From: Psychrobacter sp. I-STPA6b
Lineage (GTDB): Bacteria; Pseudomonadota; Gammaproteobacteria; Pseudomonadales; Moraxellaceae
Length of the DNA stretch: 64,000 bases
Direction: 5' to 3'
NCBI RefSeq assembly: GCF_020662265.1
Contig: NZ_VEWM01000063.1
Location: 372,001 to 436,000, forward strand
Below the pieces are notes generated by a model, which was given only the letters and a program-made list of their open reading frames with translations, was not told the origin of the DNA and searched no databases. How positions within the stretch are numbered: position 1 is the stretch's first letter; every line of letters starts with the position of its first letter. Of this stretch, positions 55,465-64,000 are shown one piece after another. Made by a program: the position numbers and the translations under genes.

Positions 55465-55488
55465 ACACCATTTTATGGGTGTTCTTTT
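55465..55488 (+). terminator. Weak hairpin terminator after ureG
   Basis: ACACC/GGTGT around ATTTTATG with TTCTTTTTG following, about 135 bp after ureG. Confidence 0.45.
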
Positions 55489-55593
55489 TGTGCCTGACTT
55501 GTTATCGTAGGGCTTCGTTCTAGCCATTGACAGTATTTTGTCTGATTTATATTGCAGAACAAATCAATCATTTTTTATAAAAGAGTATATATT

Positions 55594-55935
55594 ATGCTAT
55601 CTAAATTATTGAAAGTTTTACCTTTAGTTGGTGCTGGTCTTTTTTTAGTACCTCAGGCCAATGCCATGGATATCAAACAAGAGTATATCAATACCTGTGT
55701 CCAAGATGCAGTTAATACCAAAATGGCAAACAATACAGATGCCAACAAGCTATGTAGCTGTATCGTTGATGTGCATAGCAAAAAAACACTGGGGCAAATG
55801 TGGGAAGTAGAAAGCTATAAACAAAGTGGCAAAGACCCTGCTACGCTACCCTTTGTACAAAAACTCCAAAGTGATTTGCAACAATGTGAACAGGGTTTGA
55901 CCATCAATCCACCACAACTCCCTGCTGGTCAATAG
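55594..55935 (+). CDS. Small exported protein, unknown
   Basis: A 113-residue protein from the ATG at 55594. A signal peptide (LLKVLPLVGAGLFLVPQANA) ends at ANA-M. The mature part is helical with four Cys (NTCVQDA, LCSCIVDV, LQQCEQG), suggesting two disulphides. No family is recognised. It follows the urease arm but has its own start region. Confidence 0.7.
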   Translation: MLSKLLKVLPLVGAGLFLVPQANAMDIKQEYINTCVQDAVNTKMANNTDANKLCSCIVDVHSKKTLGQMWEVESYKQSGKDPATLPFVQKLQSDLQQCEQGLTINPPQLPAGQ

Positions 55936-55982
55936 CTCATAGGCATACACCTAGACAAACAGAATAATCCTATCTATAAAAG

Positions 55983-56007
55983 GACTGGTGAAAGCCAGTC
56001 TTTTTTT
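55983..56007 (+). terminator. Rho-independent terminator
   Basis: GACTGG (55983-55988) and CCAGTC (55995-56000) with seven T following. Confidence 0.85.
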
Positions 56008-56041
56008 ATACCATAAAGGCTTTTGATTTAGGACAAATAAG

Positions 56042-56542
56042 ATGGCAAAACCTACCGATGAGGCACTTGCGTTACCTGACTTTAATGTTGCCATGGTACG
56101 CAAACTTAATGGGCAATTTATTGAAGATAGCATCAATTTAAAAGATTTTCTTCAGCACACCCATAAAGGTGTTATATTATATTTTTACCCCAAAGATAAC
56201 ACTGCGGGCTGTACCACTCAAGCAACTGATTTTACTCAAATGTTAAATGAGTTTGACCAGTTAGGTTACGACATTATCGGCGTCTCCCGAGACAGTATTG
56301 ATTCACATAAAAAGTTTATTGATCAACATCATTTACAAATTCGCTTGATTAGTGATACAGATGAACGTCTATGTCAGTATTTTGATGTCATTAAAGAAAA
56401 AAATATGTATGGCAAAAAAGTTTTAGGACTGGTGCGCTCTACTTTTGTTTTTGATAAACATGGAACATTAACCCATGCACAAAGAAACTTACGGGCAAAA
56501 GATTATACCCAGCGCTTATTACAAATATTATCAGAAACCTAG
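56042..56542 (+). CDS. bcp: Thioredoxin-dependent peroxiredoxin (Bcp/PrxQ)
   Basis: A 166-residue peroxiredoxin. The peroxidatic Cys is in FYPKDNTAGCTTQATDF (about residue 58). The usual second Cys five residues later (GCTxEAxxF/C) is replaced by Gln/Ala, so it may work as a 1-Cys or with a distal Cys (RLCQYFD, about 119). GVSRDSIDSHKKF and RSTFVFDKHG follow the family pattern. The enzyme reduces hydroperoxides. Preceded by a terminator and followed by the flavoprotein gene. Confidence 0.88.
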   Translation: MAKPTDEALALPDFNVAMVRKLNGQFIEDSINLKDFLQHTHKGVILYFYPKDNTAGCTTQATDFTQMLNEFDQLGYDIIGVSRDSIDSHKKFIDQHHLQIRLISDTDERLCQYFDVIKEKNMYGKKVLGLVRSTFVFDKHGTLTHAQRNLRAKDYTQRLLQILSET

Positions 56543-56653
56543 TTAACCTATAGCCTCATCTTAACAATAGAAAAATGACCAGATGGGTTGTTGTGATTGT
56601 ATCAACCAAAAACCATCATACTAATCACTTACCATAGAAGGTATATCAAAGTT

Positions 56654-58135
56654 ATGTCTCATTCTCCAACCCATCATATCCGTCAGGTTGACGTGGCTAT
56701 TATTGGTGCAGGTACAGCCGGACAAAATGCATTCGCACAAGTCAGCCAAGTTACGGACAATCTGGTCATTATCAATGATGGCTACTGGACAACTACTTGT
56801 GCGACGGTTGGCTGTATGCCCAGCAAACTATTAATTGCAGCCGCTGAGCGTGCATATCATGCCTGCCACTCTCAGCAATTTGGTATCAATACTCCCTGCT
56901 CTACTGATACAAAAGCGCATAGCATCATTGATGGTCAGCAAGTCATGCGCCGTGTACGTGCTGAGCGAGACCGCTTTACTCACTTTATCACAGAAAAAAT
57001 TGCTGGCTGGGATAATGCCCAGAAAATCTCTGGACGTGCCACAATTAATGCAGACGGCTATATAGTGGTGGGTAATCAGATTATCAATGCAACCCATATT
57101 ATCGTTGCTACTGGCTCAACCCCTTATATTCCTGATGGCTGGACAGATGCGCTGGGGGCAACCATGCTCACATCAGATACTGTCTTTGAACTGCCAGATA
57201 TCCCTCATTCATTAGCAGTAATTGGTGCTGGTGCAATCGGGCTAGAGCTGGCACAAGCATTTTCACGCCTTGGTAGTCAAGTAACTTTACTCAATCATGC
57301 ACACCGAATTGCTGGTATCAGCGACTCACACGTGAATAAAAAAGCCATTGCTTGTTTGACTCAGGCGCTAAATATGCAGTTGGGTGTTGAGATTACCGAA
57401 GTATCACAACAAGATGGGCAAGCAGTTATTCACTACCAAGATGCGGATAATGTTTCACACTGCTGGCAAGGCGATTATGTGCTAGTAGCAACAGGACGAC
57501 GCAATCATTTAGCCGAGATTGGTATTGAAAATCTTGGTGTTGTCTTAGATAAACATAACCGTCCACAGCAATTGAATGAAGTCACTGGACAGATTGCAGA
57601 TAAAAACGTCTATATCATTGGTGATGCCAATGCACATTTACCACTGCTTCATGTTGCTAGCAATGAGGGCTTTCACGCAGGACAATGTGTCAAAGACACA
57701 ATTATCAATGACAAGCAGACACAAACAGTACCACAACCAACCCTGCCTGCTATGGCAGTGGTATTTAGTGAGCCACAAATTGCCAATGTTGGTCTCTCAT
57801 TAACACAAATAGAGGAAGCAGGTCATCGGTATGTAGTGGGTGAAGTCAGCTTTGACAACCAAGGGCGTAGTCGAGTGATGGGGGTTAACTGTGGGTTGCT
57901 ACGGATTTATGCCAGTATGGATAAGCATCATCATGGCAAAATTTTAGGGGCAAGCATGGTTGCCCCTGATGCTGAATATATTGCCCATATTTTAGCAACG
58001 GCTATGAGTAACGATTTGACCATAAACGACCTGCTAAACTCACCCTTTTATCATCCAACCATTTTAGAAGGACTCAGAACGGCATTAAGAGCAACGCAAG
58101 CACAACTTGAGCAATCACAACATAAGCAACATTAA
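56654..58135 (+). CDS. Dihydrolipoyl-dehydrogenase-type flavoprotein
   Basis: A 493-residue FAD/NAD disulphide reductase. The ATG at 56654 is used. FAD site DVAIIGAGTAGQNAFAQV (about 14), redox site TTTCATVGCMPSKLL (CxxxxC, about 48), NAD site VIGAGAIGLELAQAFSRLGSQVTLL (about 188) and FAD site VYIIGDANAHLPLLH (about 317) are present. The C-terminal dimer domain ends SPFYHPTILEGLR, where the family's catalytic His-Glu pair lies (HPTxxE). It could be a free-standing lipoamide dehydrogenase or a relative; no E1/E2 genes are adjacent. Confidence 0.85.
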   Translation: MSHSPTHHIRQVDVAIIGAGTAGQNAFAQVSQVTDNLVIINDGYWTTTCATVGCMPSKLLIAAAERAYHACHSQQFGINTPCSTDTKAHSIIDGQQVMRRVRAERDRFTHFITEKIAGWDNAQKISGRATINADGYIVVGNQIINATHIIVATGSTPYIPDGWTDALGATMLTSDTVFELPDIPHSLAVIGAGAIGLELAQAFSRLGSQVTLLNHAHRIAGISDSHVNKKAIACLTQALNMQLGVEITEVSQQDGQAVIHYQDADNVSHCWQGDYVLVATGRRNHLAEIGIENLGVVLDKHNRPQQLNEVTGQIADKNVYIIGDANAHLPLLHVASNEGFHAGQCVKDTIINDKQTQTVPQPTLPAMAVVFSEPQIANVGLSLTQIEEAGHRYVVGEVSFDNQGRSRVMGVNCGLLRIYASMDKHHHGKILGASMVAPDAEYIAHILATAMSNDLTINDLLNSPFYHPTILEGLRTALRATQAQLEQSQHKQH

Positions 58136-58191
58136 CACCATATCCCAAAGCAATCCGTTGCTTTAAATACGACCATTTTTTAGGACATATC

Positions 58192-59361
58192 ATGGCAAGC
58201 TCACAAATCACTCAGTTTTTCCAAGAGATACTTCGTGATCTGTATACCAGCTTATATCTTGCCATTGGTGGTTCATTAGAGGAAGAAACCAGAGACTGGT
58301 CATCACGAGCTGTTGAGCTTGCTAGTACAGCCATTAAAATTTTGATTTTATTGGTTATTTTAGGTTTTTTTTATTGGCTAATTATTTATTTGGTCAAGCA
58401 CTACCAAGAGCGTCTACCTCTTAATAAGAAACGTATAAAAATCGTTCGAGCTGTACTGCGCTATTTTTGGGTAGTTGGTAGTCTGATAGCCGTCATGAGT
58501 CAGATTAATATCTCTCCTGATACCGTCAAAGCAACTGCTAAAGCCAGTATCTGGGCAGGAATTTATTATGTGCTGTGGGCAACTTCTGGTCATGTGATTA
58601 ACCGTATTTTGCATCACTACGGTCTAAATGCCTCTATTCAACAATTACTGCGTAATATTTTCTCGGTATTGATTGTGGTTCTGGGACTTGCCAGTGTCAT
58701 GGCACAGTTTGGCTTTGACATCATTTCACTGGTTGCAGGTCTTGGTATTGTTGGTTTGGCGGTTGGTTTTGCTGCTCAATCTACATTAGCAAACTTTATT
58801 GCTGGTATCACTATTTTATTAGAGCAGTCTTTTCAAGTTGGTGACTGGATTGGGATCGGTGATAAAGAAGGACGAGTGGTGCTGATTTCTTTACGTACTA
58901 CCCATATTCTAACCCGTGACAACATCACCATTATCATTCCAAATTCAACCGTTGCTTCTAGTGAAGTCATCAACCTCACCTCAAAAAACTTTATTCGCTT
59001 TGATATTAATGCTCGCATTGCATTAGAAGCAGATATTGCTGATGCACGCCAGATTATCTTGCAAGTACTGGAAGATACAGACGCCATTTTAAAGCGTCCT
59101 GAGCCACTGGTCACAGTCAAAGAAATCAGCGACTTTGGGGTTGTATTTATTGTACGGTTTTGGGTCACACCCGCGACGGTCTCTCGTATTCCCGTTATAA
59201 AAGAAACCTTACATGAAAATATCAAAACGCAATTACAAATTGCTAATATTTCTATTCCCTACCCACACATGCGCATATTAATGCCCAAAGATGTCGAACA
59301 GCCCATCCCGACCAAACCCTTTGAAGTCACCACCCATAAGGCCTCTGACTCATCTGGTTAG
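58192..59361 (+). CDS. MscS-family mechanosensitive ion channel
   Basis: A 389-residue channel. It has an N-terminal cytoplasmic or periplasmic lead, then about four to five membrane helices (about 45-195) with the pore helix LVAGLGIVGLAVGFAAQSTLANFIAG. The MscS beta domain follows (FQVGDWIGIGDKEGRVVLISLRTTHILTRDNITIIIPN) and a C-terminal alpha/beta domain ending PYPHMRIL. It opens on membrane tension during hypo-osmotic shock. Confidence 0.93.
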   Translation: MASSQITQFFQEILRDLYTSLYLAIGGSLEEETRDWSSRAVELASTAIKILILLVILGFFYWLIIYLVKHYQERLPLNKKRIKIVRAVLRYFWVVGSLIAVMSQINISPDTVKATAKASIWAGIYYVLWATSGHVINRILHHYGLNASIQQLLRNIFSVLIVVLGLASVMAQFGFDIISLVAGLGIVGLAVGFAAQSTLANFIAGITILLEQSFQVGDWIGIGDKEGRVVLISLRTTHILTRDNITIIIPNSTVASSEVINLTSKNFIRFDINARIALEADIADARQIILQVLEDTDAILKRPEPLVTVKEISDFGVVFIVRFWVTPATVSRIPVIKETLHENIKTQLQIANISIPYPHMRILMPKDVEQPIPTKPFEVTTHKASDSSG

Positions 59362-59527
59362 ACGACCCAACAACTGTGCCATCACCCATGATTTTAAATA
59401 AAGAGGTACAGTAAACCATTATCATGGGATGAAATGTATCACGACAACCCATCGCAATTTTAGAGAATTTAAGCTATCCTATCCCTGTATTTATTTTCCT
59501 ATTTTTTATTGTAAATTTGAGCCAACT

Positions 59528-62413
59528 ATGAGTAACCAGACAGCCAATACAACATCAACAAATCTTCACGCTTACAACCCAGAACATATTGAAGCTGAGC
59601 AACAAGCCAAGTGGCAACAACAAAAACGCTTTGAAGTCAGCAATGAGCCAAGCGACAAGCCAAGCCGTTATATGCTGTCTATGTTCCCTTACCCCAGTGG
59701 TAAACTACATATGGGACATGTGCGGAACTACACCATCTCCGATGTACTCAGTCGCTACAATCGTTTAAAAGGCTACGAAGTCATGCAACCAATGGGCTGG
59801 GATGCTTTTGGTATGCCCGCAGAAAACGCAGCCATTGCACATCAAGTTGCACCTGCCAAATGGACATTTGATAACATTGATAACATGCGTGAGCAGTTAA
59901 AAAAGTTGGGTCTATCTATCGACTGGTCACGTGAGTTTGCCACCTGTACACCTGAATACTACCGTTGGGAGCAGTGGTTTTTCTTACAGCTTCACAAAAA
60001 AGGGCTGGTCTATAAAAAACTGGCATCTGTAAACTGGGACCCTGTCGATAATACTGTACTTGCCAACGAACAAGTTGTAGATGGCAAAGGCTGGCGTAGT
60101 GGCGCACCCGTCGAAAAACGTGACATCCCCATGTATTACTTTAAAATCAGTGCTTATGCTGATGAGTTGCTTGATGACCTAGATAAGTTAGAGGGACAAT
60201 GGCCAAGCGATGTCATCACCATGCAACGCAACTGGATTGGGCGTAGTGAAGGTATGGAAGTTCATTTCCCTTATACCCTTAATGACAAGCAAAGCACATT
60301 ATCTGTTTTTACAACCCGTCCTGACACTTTAATGGGGGTAACTTATGTTGCCGTGGCAGCAGAGCATCCTTTAGCACGTCATGCTGCTGCACAAAATGAT
60401 GCCGTTGCAGCATTTTGTGATGAATGTCGCCAAGGCTCAGTTGCTGAAGCTGATATTGCAAAAGCTGAGAAAAAAGGTATGGATACAGGGCTAACGGTTA
60501 CCCATCCTTTAACTGGTGAAGATGTTCCTGTCTGGGTCGCTAATTATGTGCTTATGAGTTATGGCTCAGGTGCGGTCATGGCAGTACCTGCCCACGATAC
60601 CCGTGACTATGAATTTGCCAAAAAATATGACTTACCGATTAAACAAGTTCTAGAATACCCAAACTCCATTCTAGATGATATCAAGCATCTTTCAAAATTA
60701 AAAGAAATCTCTATTCACCTAAATAGTGACTTTGACTATAACAGACTACTTGATATCACTAAAACAAATAATATTTTACTTGATGATTTTCTAGAAGCTT
60801 TCAACCATAGTACAATTGCTCAGCTCTATGACAAACTAGATAATAAAGTACAAAATGAAATTAACGATATATTAGAGTATTTCAGAACTCGACAATCACT
60901 ATTTGAAAAAAGTCCACATACAAAATGTATTAACTCTGGTGAACTAGATGGGCTAAACTTTGAGCATGCTTTCAATAAAATACTAGAAAAACTAGAGCCT
61001 CAAGGTCTGGCATGCAAAAAAATTCAATACCGCCTACGTGACTGGGGGGTATCACGCCAGCGTTATTGGGGCTGTCCGATTCCAATGATTAACTGTGAGC
61101 ATTGTGGTAATGTTCCTGTGCCAGAATCAGACTTACCAATTGTACTACCAACAGATGTTGTGCCTGATGGGCGAGGCAACCCATTAAAACAAATCAAAGA
61201 ATTTGTTGATACTACTTGTCCTAAATGTGGTAATCCTGCTGAGCGAGAAACAGATACCTTCGATACATTTATGGAATCTAGCTGGTACTATGCCCGCTTT
61301 GTCAGCCCTAACGACACCCAGCAGATGCTTGATAAAAAAGCCGCTGATAAATGGCTACCCGTTGACCAATATGTTGGTGGTGTTGAGCATGCCGTGATGC
61401 ACCTTCTATATGCCCGCTTTTTCCATAAACTAATGCGTGATGAAGGCTTAGTATCAGGTGATGAACCGTTTGCTCGTCTATTAACACAAGGTATGGTTTT
61501 AGCTGGTACTTATCTACGAGAAAATACTGATGGTAGCACCAGCTACTATTTCCCACATGAAGTTGATATTGAGTTTGATGAGCGTGGTCAACCACTCAAT
61601 GCAACGCTCAAATCTGATGGAAAACCCGTCACCATTGGTAAAGTAGAAAAGATGTCAAAATCAAAAAATAATGGCGTCGACCCTCAAACTACCATTGACC
61701 AATATGGTGCAGATACAGTACGTCTATATACCTTATTTACTGCTCCTGCTGACCAAACGTTAGAATGGTCTGATGATGCCCTAAAAGGTCCTTATAACTT
61801 CTTGAAAAAAGTCTGGCGTATTGTCACCGAGCATCTACAAGGGCTAGAAACTAGCAAACTTTCTGCCAATGATGAAGCCTTGGACATCAAACAACTAGAT
61901 GTCAGTACACTAAGTACCTCTGCAAAAAATCTACGCCGCAAAACACATGAAACCATCGCCAAAATTGACCATGACCTTGGTGAGCGTCTATCACTGAACA
62001 CGCCTGTATCTAGCTTAATGGAGCTGACCAATGAGCTGGCAAGCTTTGATGTGAAGCCTAATGACACTCAAGCTTTGGCAGTGGCTCATGAAGCCATTGT
62101 TGCACTGCTTGACATGCTATCTGTGTATGCACCACATATTGGTGAATACTTATTAGAAATGTTGGGCTTTGACACACAAGCATTAAGCTATCCAACCTTA
62201 GATGAAAAAGCATTGGTACAAGACAGTATTACCATGGTTGTCCAAGTGAATGGTAAAGTACGCGGTAAAATAGAAGTCGCGCCAAATAGCGACCCTGAAG
62301 ACATTAAAGCTCAAGCCAAACAAGTCGACAGTGTACAGAAATTTTTAACGGGAGAAATTAAAAAAGAAATCGTTGTTCCTAATAAATTAGTCAATATTGT
62401 CGTTGTGGGCTAA
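59528..62413 (+). CDS. leuS: Leucyl-tRNA synthetase with long CP1 insertion
   Basis: A 961-residue class I synthetase; the family is usually about 860-880. The ATG at 59528 is used; an upstream ATG would add 33 unlikely residues. HIGH-type motif FPYPSGKLHMGHVRNYTISD, KMSKS (VEKMSKSKNNGVDP) and editing-domain TTRPDTLMGVTYVAV are intact. Residues about 376-467 (EYPNSILDDIKHL to the NSGELDGLNFEHAF block) replace a loop of about 22 residues in E. coli and are AT-rich and helical. The rest fits. It heads leuS-lptE-holA with 3 bp and 1 bp gaps. Confidence 0.97.
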   Translation: MSNQTANTTSTNLHAYNPEHIEAEQQAKWQQQKRFEVSNEPSDKPSRYMLSMFPYPSGKLHMGHVRNYTISDVLSRYNRLKGYEVMQPMGWDAFGMPAENAAIAHQVAPAKWTFDNIDNMREQLKKLGLSIDWSREFATCTPEYYRWEQWFFLQLHKKGLVYKKLASVNWDPVDNTVLANEQVVDGKGWRSGAPVEKRDIPMYYFKISAYADELLDDLDKLEGQWPSDVITMQRNWIGRSEGMEVHFPYTLNDKQSTLSVFTTRPDTLMGVTYVAVAAEHPLARHAAAQNDAVAAFCDECRQGSVAEADIAKAEKKGMDTGLTVTHPLTGEDVPVWVANYVLMSYGSGAVMAVPAHDTRDYEFAKKYDLPIKQVLEYPNSILDDIKHLSKLKEISIHLNSDFDYNRLLDITKTNNILLDDFLEAFNHSTIAQLYDKLDNKVQNEINDILEYFRTRQSLFEKSPHTKCINSGELDGLNFEHAFNKILEKLEPQGLACKKIQYRLRDWGVSRQRYWGCPIPMINCEHCGNVPVPESDLPIVLPTDVVPDGRGNPLKQIKEFVDTTCPKCGNPAERETDTFDTFMESSWYYARFVSPNDTQQMLDKKAADKWLPVDQYVGGVEHAVMHLLYARFFHKLMRDEGLVSGDEPFARLLTQGMVLAGTYLRENTDGSTSYYFPHEVDIEFDERGQPLNATLKSDGKPVTIGKVEKMSKSKNNGVDPQTTIDQYGADTVRLYTLFTAPADQTLEWSDDALKGPYNFLKKVWRIVTEHLQGLETSKLSANDEALDIKQLDVSTLSTSAKNLRRKTHETIAKIDHDLGERLSLNTPVSSLMELTNELASFDVKPNDTQALAVAHEAIVALLDMLSVYAPHIGEYLLEMLGFDTQALSYPTLDEKALVQDSITMVVQVNGKVRGKIEVAPNSDPEDIKAQAKQVDSVQKFLTGEIKKEIVVPNKLVNIVVVG

Positions 62414-62416
62414 CTT

Positions 62417-63070
62417 ATGAAGACGATTTCTTATCTTCAAAAAAACACACAGCCAAACAAACTTGCTAAGTATCAAAACAAGCGACAAAATAAACAGCGT
62501 CAAAGATACTTAGCAAACATCTGCTTGGCTCTACTTAGTGTGATGAGTGTTGCGACTGTAACACTTGTCACAGGCTGTGGCTTCCATTTGCGTGGCTATG
62601 ATGCCCCCATGAATATGGAAGTCAAACATGTTGCCATCAAACTTGATGATAGCCGAAATGCTTTTACATTAAAACAACCTCTGATACAACAGCTTGAATC
62701 TGTCGGTATCAATGTGGTTGATGATATTGAAAAGCAAATCCATCAGTCTCACCATTTAAACATAGCAAGTATTACTGTTAGTAATATCCGCTTCAAACGT
62801 TACGAGCTGGTGGGCGTTGTCACTGAAATACGCTTATTACTTGCTGCGGATGTCACCTATCAAACCCTACAAGGTGGCAAGCCCATACAAGTCAGCAACC
62901 CCATTGAAGTTGAGCGTAGCTATCAATTTAATAAAGCCTCTGTCAGTGTAGAAGACCAACAAGGTGAGCAAATCCGCGACTGGCTATATGACACATTAGC
63001 ACAACGTATAACCAACCAATATGTCGCCCTGAGCTTGCCTCGTGTTGCGCCAACTGCACAAACTCCGTAA
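62417..63070 (+). CDS. lptE: LPS-assembly lipoprotein LptE
   Basis: A 217-residue outer-membrane lipoprotein that plugs LptD. The lipobox LVTGC is at about residue 53 after an unusually long and basic lead (MKTISYLQKNTQPNKLAKYQNKRQ), and GFHLRGYDAP follows as in the family. A later start, or a longer signal, is possible; the hydrophobic segment ICLALLSVMSVATVTLV is correct. Between leuS and holA as in other gamma-proteobacteria. Confidence 0.92.
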   Translation: MKTISYLQKNTQPNKLAKYQNKRQNKQRQRYLANICLALLSVMSVATVTLVTGCGFHLRGYDAPMNMEVKHVAIKLDDSRNAFTLKQPLIQQLESVGINVVDDIEKQIHQSHHLNIASITVSNIRFKRYELVGVVTEIRLLLAADVTYQTLQGGKPIQVSNPIEVERSYQFNKASVSVEDQQGEQIRDWLYDTLAQRITNQYVALSLPRVAPTAQTP

Positions 63071-63071
63071 T

Positions 63072-64000
63072 ATGCAAGATACTTTTTTAAACAGCTACCC
63101 AAAGCTACTACAAGCCAATACACCCATCCTAACTGGATTATGGTTGGCACATGGTGACGAACCACTATTAACACAATGGCTCACTGATGCCATGCGTCCA
63201 CACTGGCGTAACCAAAACCTTGCCATCAAGCACATTGACCTTATATCTACTAAAACATGGCAAGACGTCCTAACAGAATTAAATAGCTTATCATTATTTG
63301 ATGATGCATCTGCAGTCATTATCACTGGTAACCATAAACCGGACAAAGACACCCTATTAGCTCTCACAGAATTTGCCAAGCAAGCCAATGCTCAAAATAA
63401 TCAAAATTGCCTATTATGGCTAATGCCAAAACAAGACAAACGCGCCCAGAAAGCAAAGTGGTTCAGTCCTTTTAGTCAATATGGTCATGTCATTGACTGT
63501 CACTTATATGATGAAGCACAACGCCAGCACCTACTACAAATCAAAGCCCAGCAATTTGGACTGTCATTGACAGCACCAGCATGGCAACTGTTAATGGCAC
63601 AAACAGAGCATCATCTTCTTAGCAGTTACCAAACCTTATGGCGTTTATCCTATTTATTTGCACCACAATTATCACAACAACATCAAACAGATAATGCCCC
63701 ACCTTTGATAGAAATTGACACAGATGCCTTACAAAATGCACTGGTCAGCCACTCTCAATATAGCGTCTTTGACTTATCAGATGCCATGCTTTCTGGTGAT
63801 TCCCCTCAAGTCGTGCGTATCATAGAGCAACTCAAAGCAACGGATGAACCCACACCTTTGGTTCTATGGGTTATTAGTAAAGAGATGCGCCTTATCATAC
63901 AGCTTCTTGCTGGTGAAGATGCCCAACAACTTGGCATTTGGCGTAGCAAGCAAAGACTCTATCATCAAGCTTGCCACCGTCATAATAGCGATAGCACCAG
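63072..64000 (+). CDS. holA: DNA polymerase III delta subunit (5' part)
   Basis: Frame open from the ATG at 63072, one base after the lptE stop, to the end of the window, about 309 codons. LANTPILTGLWLAHGDEPLL-like start (NTPILTGLWLAHGDEPLL), LSLFDDASAVIITGN (about 75) and CLLWLMPKQDKRAQKAKWF (about 112) fit the HolA clamp-loader delta. It opens the beta clamp for loading. The C-terminus is outside the window. Confidence 0.93.
   Translation, partial: MQDTFLNSYPKLLQANTPILTGLWLAHGDEPLLTQWLTDAMRPHWRNQNLAIKHIDLISTKTWQDVLTELNSLSLFDDASAVIITGNHKPDKDTLLALTEFAKQANAQNNQNCLLWLMPKQDKRAQKAKWFSPFSQYGHVIDCHLYDEAQRQHLLQIKAQQFGLSLTAPAWQLLMAQTEHHLLSSYQTLWRLSYLFAPQLSQQHQTDNAPPLIEIDTDALQNALVSHSQYSVFDLSDAMLSGDSPQVVRIIEQLKATDEPTPLVLWVISKEMRLIIQLLAGEDAQQLGIWRSKQRLYHQACHRHNSDST

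Overview
The window is bacterial chromosome, about 40% G+C, with the gene content and order of a gamma-proteobacterium of the family Moraxellaceae (Moraxella/Psychrobacter/Acinetobacter group). The grounds are the asd-fimV-truA order, leuC/leuD/leuB next to a LysR regulator, leuS-lptE-holA, a putP symporter and many short inverted-repeat elements. The genus is an inference; no rRNA or canonical tRNA gene is present to settle it.

Layout. 1-1083: C-terminal part of a phosphoethanolamine-transferase-type sulfatase-fold enzyme. 1.4-5.9 kb: a copper-metallophore (bufferin / HvfA type) RiPP locus with two precursor peptides, the MNIO (DUF692) enzyme, its DUF2063 partner, a DoxX protein and an ECF sigma factor. 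6-22.9 kb: housekeeping genes (HAD phosphatase, EEP-family membrane protein, MBL-fold protein, asd, a FimV split into two genes, asparaginase-like protein, truA, infA, L,D-transpeptidase, leuB, leuD, leuC). A candidate small RNA lies at about 6.83-7.07 kb. 23.4-26.3 kb: LysR regulator and putP. 26.4-30.3 kb: an accessory junction with a decayed IS3-family element inserted in an IS5-like remnant, next to a very AT-rich gene that looks like a polysialyltransferase-type glycosyltransferase.

30.5-47.8 kb is the most interesting part, an RNA-repair and Ro ribonucleoprotein locus. It has RtcR (sigma-54 activator with a CARF-type sensor domain), the Ro60/TROVE protein, RtcB ligase and RtcA cyclase, plus accessory proteins (ParB-like, AAA+ ATPase, DIP1984 family, a duplicated unknown family with one frameshifted copy). 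Two near-identical sigma-54 promoters, each with an IHF consensus exactly 43 bp before the GG of the -24 element, precede ro60 and rtcB. Between ro60 and the next gene lies a 1.15-kb array of six RNAs sharing one plan: an outer stem, an ATGC/TTTTGG internal loop, an inner stem, and (in four of six) a circularly permuted tRNA-like module with T-arm first, then a closed acceptor stem and, in three, a D-arm. I read these as an expanded family of YrlA-like Y RNAs for Ro60. A second, different tRNA-like RNA follows rtcB: 258 nt, with a 7-bp acceptor stem, a T-arm and an encoded CCA end. A third structured region precedes the AAA+ gene.

47.8-64 kb: queC; a urease cluster arranged as two divergent arms (ureA, a small unknown protein and a fused ureB-ureC on the minus strand with ureD; ureE, ureF, ureG on the plus strand); a small periplasmic protein; a Bcp peroxiredoxin; a dihydrolipoyl-dehydrogenase-type flavoprotein; an MscS channel; leuS with a long insertion in its editing domain; lptE; and the start of holA, which runs off the window. 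At least three copies of a ~120-bp MITE and several other repeats are scattered through the region.
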